Positions 9,270-13,148 of a DNA stretch of 13,148 nucleotides are shown here, one piece after another. Source of the stretch: Cephalothrix simula (Eukaryota > Nemertea > Palaeonemertea > Archinemertea > Cephalotrichidae); assembly GCA_035591015.1 (NCBI GenBank), contig JAXIUW010145559.1:1-13148 (forward strand), written 5' to 3'. The position numbers were made by a program, and so were the translations under genes. The notes under the pieces were generated by a model. It did not search any database. It worked only from the letters and a program-made list of their open reading frames with translations, and was not told the DNA's origin. Each line of letters starts with the position of its first letter. The first letter of the stretch is position 1.

Positions 9270-11395
9270 CACGGCCTTTAAAAAGCGAGTCACTGAGTCT
9301 AATTATACATTTCTTTTTTATTTACCTTTAGAAATTTTATCATTAGAAGTTACTGTTTTAGATATAACGTATCTCCATTGTTTTCCATATTTTTCATTTC
9401 CTTGCAATTTGAAAAGGCGCCTTTCCCTTAGGCTATTTGAAATTGGTTCTTGATTGAAAATAACTGATTTTATCTCAAAAAATGAAAAGTTCAAATCGAA
9501 AATTATAAAGCCTTATATTAATTTGACTTCTAATGAAAGCAGAATTTTTTAGCTATTTCCTATTATTGAAAAGAAAGCGTGTTTTTTGTAACCTATTTTC
9601 AAAACTTAAGAATTAATTTCCGAAATCAAAACTAGAATTTTGTATAATAATCAGCAGTGGACAAAATATTTAAATTAAAAAACACTGGTCCTAATGTTAT
9701 GGCGGCGTTTTTGAGGGGATGGTAGTGGTCCGGAATATGTTTGTGTGTGAAAATAGTACGTCGAAAATGCCAGGGAGACCAAAAAGGGCCCTAAAGTTTT
9801 AGGTTCAACTAAGTCCATTTCTGTAGCCTTGTCACAAGGCATTTAGATATTTCTAAAAATACTTAAAAGACTTAAGACTCCTGAATTCATGACCAAATCC
9901 AATTTCTAATGGACCCAGGATGAAGAAACGCGTTCCTAGAATCGGTTTCTTTACATCCGAGTTTCACAGATTTCCCGCATATAAGCGCTGTAGTCGATTT
10001 ATTTAGGGCCTGGGAACCAAGTCTAATTTGGAAAGGATCATTTACCTTTTTGCCTATTGAAACCATTTCCGTCATTGCAGGCATTAGGGCAAATATCTAA
10101 AAAAACAATCTTTTCAAAAGGGTCATGGTGCTAGGGATAACTCGTTTCATGCCTTAAAACTACACCCCTTACAAGTTACACCTTTTTTTTAAATTGGGCA
10201 ATTTTTAAAACCCAATTTTTTGCGCCACAATGTTTTTTATTCAATTGAATGAAATTTCAGCTTGTGTGCTGATCCGTTTGTTTTTTAAAATCCCTAATAA
10301 GAGCCCCCTTCGAAAAGAGGATTTTAAAGAATTTGAAGCTACCCTTTGAAGCCTTTATATTTTGATTTTTGTACAAATTTCCCCTTAAATATGTACATAC
10401 ATACAGTACAGATTTCGCTCGGAAACTTTAGATGATCTCAGATATACATTGTAAATGCAGGTGATTTGTGTTTTTTATGGACCTAGTCACGACAAAACAT
10501 AATCACTGGTGTATGGAAATAAATTGTCTATCTTTTTTCACCTGTTAGTGTTTTGGCCAAATGATTTGTGGATTTACTAACCCGAGGGTATTCCCCCCGC
10601 ATATTTTTTTAAAGGAAATTGTTACAATATTGACAAATGTATTTCAAAACTGAAATTTTTTCAAATAAAAACAATTGAACAAATTTTACTGCTTTTGACT
10701 GTTTTTAGAACATTTTTGCTGCAAAATACATGTATGTTCTTTTTGGTGTATTTTTAGTTTTTGTTTTTTGAAAATGACCTCTTTTCATCAAATCTATCTT
10801 TTGTGGTTTCATTTTAAAGATAAAAGTGAAATTAACATAATTAGGCCTCTTATTAGGGTGATAGATGTATTTTGGTACTCCGTACTAGAAAAAGTAATTT
10901 TTTGATAGATCTCACTTTCTTTTGATATTATCACGATTGCTTGATTTGTCACGCATTAGGCACGAGCCAAGAAAAAGAGATTTTTTCAAAACCAGGTACT
11001 TTGGATGCGAATAATACCAAATAATACCTGAATTTCTGTAGGGAATTGCGTGGCAAGATCAGGGCAGATTTGGAGTTGTAAATCAGATTATTTGCTTCTC
11101 TGATTTGCTTCATTTTATCGCAAGATTTGTTATGAAACTTGGATATCTTTTTTCGGAATAATTTTACATTTGTAATCATCTTTTGTTGAGAGGATTATCT
11201 GTAGGTTGCACTTTTATTTGCCCATTTTTGTCGCCTTTGCGCAGTACATCTGCCTTTGAAATGAATATTAATTCTTGAAAATTATTGAAACATTTTTCAA
11301 AGTTTTTTTGGTCAGTGATATTAATCAAGTTTTTTTACCTACAATTCAGAACTACGTTTTCTGTATTTCTGTATAGCGCGCGAAACGGTCGAAAA
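9270..11395. other. Long unannotated AT-rich stretch
   Basis: No gene recognised. Contains a small perfect inverted repeat, AAATTGGG...CCCAATTT (10191-10218), and an ATGGCGG motif at 9699. The - strand open frames at 9887-10084 and 10949-11179 have no family resemblance. Confidence 0.55.
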
Positions 11396-11540
11396 TCTCG
11401 GATCATTGTATGCAATTTAACTTCAGTGCATGCAACGAATTATCCAATAGAAAAAAATTGAATTTTTGACCTTTTCCCTGGCCTTCAATATTTGACATGT
11501 GATTTATTTCGACCACTAAGAAAATTACATCGCATTTGGA

Positions 11541-11560
11541 TGCAATGAGTTCTCATTGCA
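11541..11560. repeat. 20-bp near-perfect palindrome upstream of the AHR exon
   Basis: TGCAATGAG-TT-CTCATTGCA is a 9-bp perfect inverted repeat with a two-base centre. The TGCAATGA core recurs at 11618-11625. It sits about 140 bp before the splice acceptor. Confidence 0.7.
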
Positions 11561-11609
11561 ACCGGATCGTTGTTAGAAACTTTTCCATTGGTTTATAAAA
11601 TTTGGCGAA

Positions 11610-11624
11610 GTCACGTGATGCAAT
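11610..11624 (+). promoter_or_regulatory. Overlapping E-box and C/EBP-ATF (CARE)-like motif
   Basis: GTCACGTGATGCAAT contains the palindromic E-box TCACGTGA (11611-11618) and, overlapping it, TGATGCAAT (11616-11624), a full match to the C/EBP-ATF composite element. It lies about 80 bp before the acceptor. Binding is not shown by sequence alone. Confidence 0.35.
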
Positions 11625-11685
11625 GAAACATAATATCTTGTAAAAATCTATAATTTATGGAATTCTTGTTTTGCAATTCAAGAAT

Positions 11686-11702
11686 TGTTTTATCTATTTC
11701 AG
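11686..11702 (+). other. 3' splice site (acceptor) of the AHR bHLH exon
   Basis: A pyrimidine-rich tract, TGTTTTATCTATTTCAG, ends in AG at 11701-11702. It directly precedes the point where similarity to AHR begins (VKAP..., comparable to the start of the human bHLH exon). The in-frame ATG at 11671 and the residues it would add do not resemble AHR, which supports splicing here rather than initiation upstream. I see no unambiguous branch point. Confidence 0.88.
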
Positions 11703-11890
11703 CGTCAAGGCGCCAATGAAAGACCCTCCTAAAAGCAACCCAAGCAAGCGTCATCGCGAAAGACTTAACTCAGAGCTGGACCATTTAGCAAGTCTACTGC
11801 CATTTGAACAAAGTATTGTTTCAAAACTTGATAAGCTTTCCATTTTGCGGTTAAGCGTTAGCTATTTACGAACAAAAAGCTATTTTCAAG
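11703..11890 (+). CDS. AHR: Aryl hydrocarbon receptor (AHR / spineless), bHLH-encoding internal exon
   Basis: This exon encodes 62 whole codons plus one base at each end. The read-through has a proline/lysine lead, the basic region [12 protein letters not shown] at residues 11-22, helix 1 to about residue 33, the loop LPFEQSIVS around 33-40, and helix 2 from [16 protein letters not shown] to FQ. The SNPSKRHR basic region and LSVSYLR helix are diagnostic of AHR rather than ARNT, SIM, HIF or clock proteins. LPFEQ and RTKSYFQ are as I recall Drosophila spineless and other protostome AHRs. The family is a ligand-responsive (in vertebrates) or developmental (in flies) transcription factor that pairs with ARNT/tango and binds GCGTG sites in the nucleus. 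The exon begins at the third base of a codon and ends after the first base of one. Joining the terminal G to the next exon would allow the conserved valine after FQ. The PAS domains and N-terminal exon are not in the window. An ATG at 11671 lies upstream of the acceptor and is not the start. No stop or frameshift interrupts the exon, so it looks functional. Confidence 0.95.
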
Positions 11891-11896
11891 GTAAGT
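11888..11896 (+). other. 5' splice site (donor) of the AHR bHLH exon
   Basis: AAG|GTAAGT is a near-perfect match to the metazoan donor consensus. The cut falls just after the conserved YFQ residues and leaves a single G, so the next codon can be valine as in other AHRs. Reading through instead adds [12 protein letters not shown] and a stop, which is not AHR-like. Confidence 0.93.
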
Positions 11897-12513
11897 TGAT
11901 TGAAACTCCGAAACGGATATTATTTTGACTTAACTAAAAATTATCGGTAAAAAATTCTAAAATGGACGTTCTTTTTAACGGTTCCTCGCTATAATTATAG
12001 ATCCATTTTACTTTAATCAATAATCTTATCCTATTTTAACATAATAGTTTGTCATGGTTAAGACATTATTTTCGTACGTACAGTATAATTTGCAGGAAAT
12101 AATTTTGAGGGATGCGAATATTGCGTGAAAGCTTAGCCAAGTTAAATTGAGGTATTTAGTTGACAAATGACACTGCTCACAATGTATGTCCGGTATAATC
12201 TGCTATTTACTTGTCACAATGAGGCCGATTATGTAAATTAACACTTTAAAACACTAGGCATTATATTATACTTAAAAAGGAGAATATTAAAAATTAATTA
12301 GCCCGATAAAGAGGTTTTGTACTTAGCATTTTTATCCTGAACATCTGATATTGGAAATTTGGCGAAAATTGATAAATTTATTTCATAATAAATCAAATAT
12401 TTCTGTTAAAAAATCGTATTGATATAATGAGAATATGATACGAAGGAACTTATTTAATCTTCACGTTCTCAAAAATTTTTAAATTTATACGCGCACTGAT
12501 TACTTCATGCTGA

Positions 12514-12521
12514 TGACGTCA
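12514..12521. promoter_or_regulatory. CRE palindrome TGACGTCA, copy 4
   Basis: Perfect CREB/ATF consensus in the context GCTGATGACGTCATCTTGG, in the AHR intron about 120 bp before the MITE. Confidence 0.5.
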
Positions 12522-12670
12522 TCTTGGCGAAAAACATGATTTGAGGATGTATTGTAAATGGCGGATTATGTCATAAAATCTTCTCCTGATACCAGTCTTT
12601 CCTTTAATCCTTTAACGATGTTAATATTAATTTATCAATCAGGGTGGCCACTCTCCTGGAAAACCTGGAA

Positions 12671-12690
12671 ATCAGGGAAAAGTCAGGGAA
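12671..12690 (+). repeat. Left copy of 20-bp subterminal direct repeat in the MITE
   Basis: ATCAGGGAAAAGTCAGGGAA occurs here and again at 12889-12908 without mismatch, both inside the inverted-repeat element. Direct subterminal motifs of this kind are often transposase binding sites; that role is an inference. Confidence 0.8.
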
Positions 12691-12888
12691 TTTAAATTTA
12701 GGGAATTTTTATTCTTCCAAGGTTTCCGCAATAGAAATTTGTCGCTTTACGCATAAAAATTCTTTGCGGTTATGCAATCTACGTACAAAATATCTAATTA
12801 TCATGAAATTATGCTTATGAATTTTTGCTTCCGGGTTCCCCTAAAAAGTTCAGGGAACTTTTAGTGAACTAGGAACTAGAAACTGGAG

Positions 12889-12908
12889 ATCAGGGAAAAG
12901 TCAGGGAA
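12889..12908 (+). repeat. Right copy of 20-bp subterminal direct repeat in the MITE
   Basis: This is an exact copy of the block at 12671-12690. It lies 30 bp from the right end, compared with 31 bp from the left end for the other copy. The spacing is therefore nearly symmetrical, although the two copies have the same orientation. Confidence 0.8.
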
Positions 12909-13039
12909 AATGAAAATCATGAAACACTGGCCACCCTGTCAATTCAAATATTGCAACTGTGTACTTGACATGCTTTCTATTGATACCACAATAAAATATA
13001 TTCCCCTCTAGGCCCTTTTTACCCCTCGGCAAAATTTTT

Positions 13040-13081
13040 GTCTGTCCGTCTGTCCGTCTGTCCGTCTGTCCGTCCGTCTGT
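13040..13081. repeat. GTCTGTCC minisatellite
   Basis: There are four perfect consecutive copies of the 8-mer GTCTGTCC (13040-13071), then a half unit and a partial unit. From memory, GTCTGTCCGTC arrays of this kind, preceded by a T-rich block and followed by a more complex tail, are frequent dispersed repeats in mollusc and other invertebrate genomes. That is a recollection, not a search result. Confidence 0.9.
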
Positions 13082-13148
13082 GAAAAGTGCTATCTCCTCC
13101 GACACCACGAATGGTATCGATCGGGACCATGCATAGAAATGATGTACA
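13082..13148. repeat. Probable body of a dispersed repeat beginning at the minisatellite
   Basis: The sequence after the array includes CTATCTCCTCCGACACCACG and is more GC-balanced than its surroundings. It runs off the window edge. The combination of minisatellite plus tail suggests a dispersed repeat family, but the class cannot be judged from 67 bp. Confidence 0.35.

Larger units (their letters stand above)
1..11702 (+). other. Long non-coding stretch, probably the intron upstream of the AHR bHLH exon (5' end not seen)
   Basis: The exon at 11703 has an acceptor, so the DNA before it is intronic back to the previous exon. In known AHR genes the previous exon is short and encodes a basic stretch resembling RKRRKPVQ. 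I looked for such a block followed by GT on the + strand and did not find one, so I infer that the intron fills the rest of the window. A long first intron is also seen in vertebrate AHR genes. An unrecognised, diverged first exon and part of the 5' flank cannot be excluded. Confidence 0.6.
12640..12938. mobile_element. Complete non-autonomous DNA transposon (MITE), 299 bp, with terminal inverted repeats
   Basis: The left end CAGGGTGGCCA is the exact reverse complement of the right end TGGCCACCCTG, an 11-bp perfect terminal inverted repeat. The pentamer TCAAT lies immediately outside both ends (12635-12639 and 12939-12943), as a 5-bp target-site duplication would. There is no coding capacity. 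The interior has repeated CAGGGAA blocks, including a 20-bp exact direct repeat near each end. The CAGGGTGG terminus resembles ends of hAT-like and P-like elements, but canonical hAT elements make 8-bp duplications, which are not seen here. I therefore leave the superfamily open. It must have been mobilised by a transposase encoded elsewhere. It sits inside the AHR intron about 750 bp after the exon, so it should be spliced out. Confidence 0.85.
11891..13148 (+). other. Start of the intron after the AHR bHLH exon
   Basis: This begins with GTAAGT and contains no block resembling the next AHR exon, which links the bHLH to PAS-A. The intron runs off the right end. It hosts the inverted-repeat element at 12640-12938 and the GTCTGTCC minisatellite. 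Between 11897 and 12500 I see only AT-rich unique-looking sequence. Confidence 0.85.

Noticed and set aside
9190-9453. 87-residue open frame on the + strand and the overlapping - strand frame at 9090-9293
   Set aside because: Both arise from a GC-richer inverted-repeat patch, have no family resemblance, and fall within chance lengths.
11671-11928. Single-exon 85-residue protein starting at ATG 11671 and reading through the donor
   Set aside because: Residues before 11703 and after 11890 do not resemble AHR, and both ends coincide with good splice sites, so it is an exon and not a complete gene.
989-12127. Xenobiotic response elements TNGCGTG (989, 1057 on the - strand, 3551, 11046, 12121) suggesting AHR self-regulation
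   Set aside because: Five sites against an expectation of about two to three is not a convincing excess.
1-13148. Bacterial or phage interpretation (operons, CRISPR, ribosome binding sites)
   Set aside because: Very low coding density, a clear spliced metazoan AHR exon, and eukaryotic transposon and minisatellite structure.

Overview
This window looks like non-coding DNA from an invertebrate animal genome. It is AT-rich, roughly two thirds A+T by eye. The only secure coding piece is one spliced exon: the bHLH exon of the aryl hydrocarbon receptor (AHR, called spineless in flies), at 11703-11890 on the + strand. Its protein sequence is closer to protostome AHR/spineless than to vertebrate AHR, with LLPFEQ before the loop and YLRTKSYFQ at the end of helix 2. 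Together with the GTCTGTCC minisatellite at the right edge, this makes a mollusc or other lophotrochozoan my best guess. The species is not determined by anything I can see.

Layout. 1-11702 is most simply the 3' part of the intron before the bHLH exon. No exon encoding the short basic N-terminus of AHR was recognised, so the left end could instead reach 5' flank. 11703-11890 is the exon, with a good acceptor, an excellent donor and codon-splitting phases. 11891-13148 is the start of the next intron. It carries a complete 299-bp non-autonomous DNA transposon (12640-12938) with an 11-bp perfect terminal inverted repeat and a 5-bp target duplication, and then the edge of a GTCTGTCC minisatellite repeat.

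Other structure lies in the long left-hand intron or flank. There is a pair of diverged Asp/His/Asn-rich coding-like repeats that look like a decayed gene (2877-3413). A two-copy 220-231 bp tandem duplication lies at 4748-5198. Several short tandem duplications occur at 395-444, 1195-1326, 5865-5938 and 6050-6181, with perfect hairpins at 2192-2239 and 11541-11560. A quadruplex-forming motif sits on the - strand at 6130-6155. A more GC-rich patch at 4100-4330 has a 70-nt hairpin, an ISRE-like motif, and TATA-like and Inr-like elements.

Two short motifs are over-represented: the CRE palindrome TGACGTCA (four perfect copies) and ATGGCGG (five copies). No rRNA, tRNA, CRISPR array, operon or bacterial feature was seen. 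Most open frames in the window are short, stop-bounded accidents. The one mild exception is a 151-codon frame at 3618-4073. I found no clearly new molecular system. The most unusual signals are the decayed Asp/His-rich repeat and the enriched CRE motifs.
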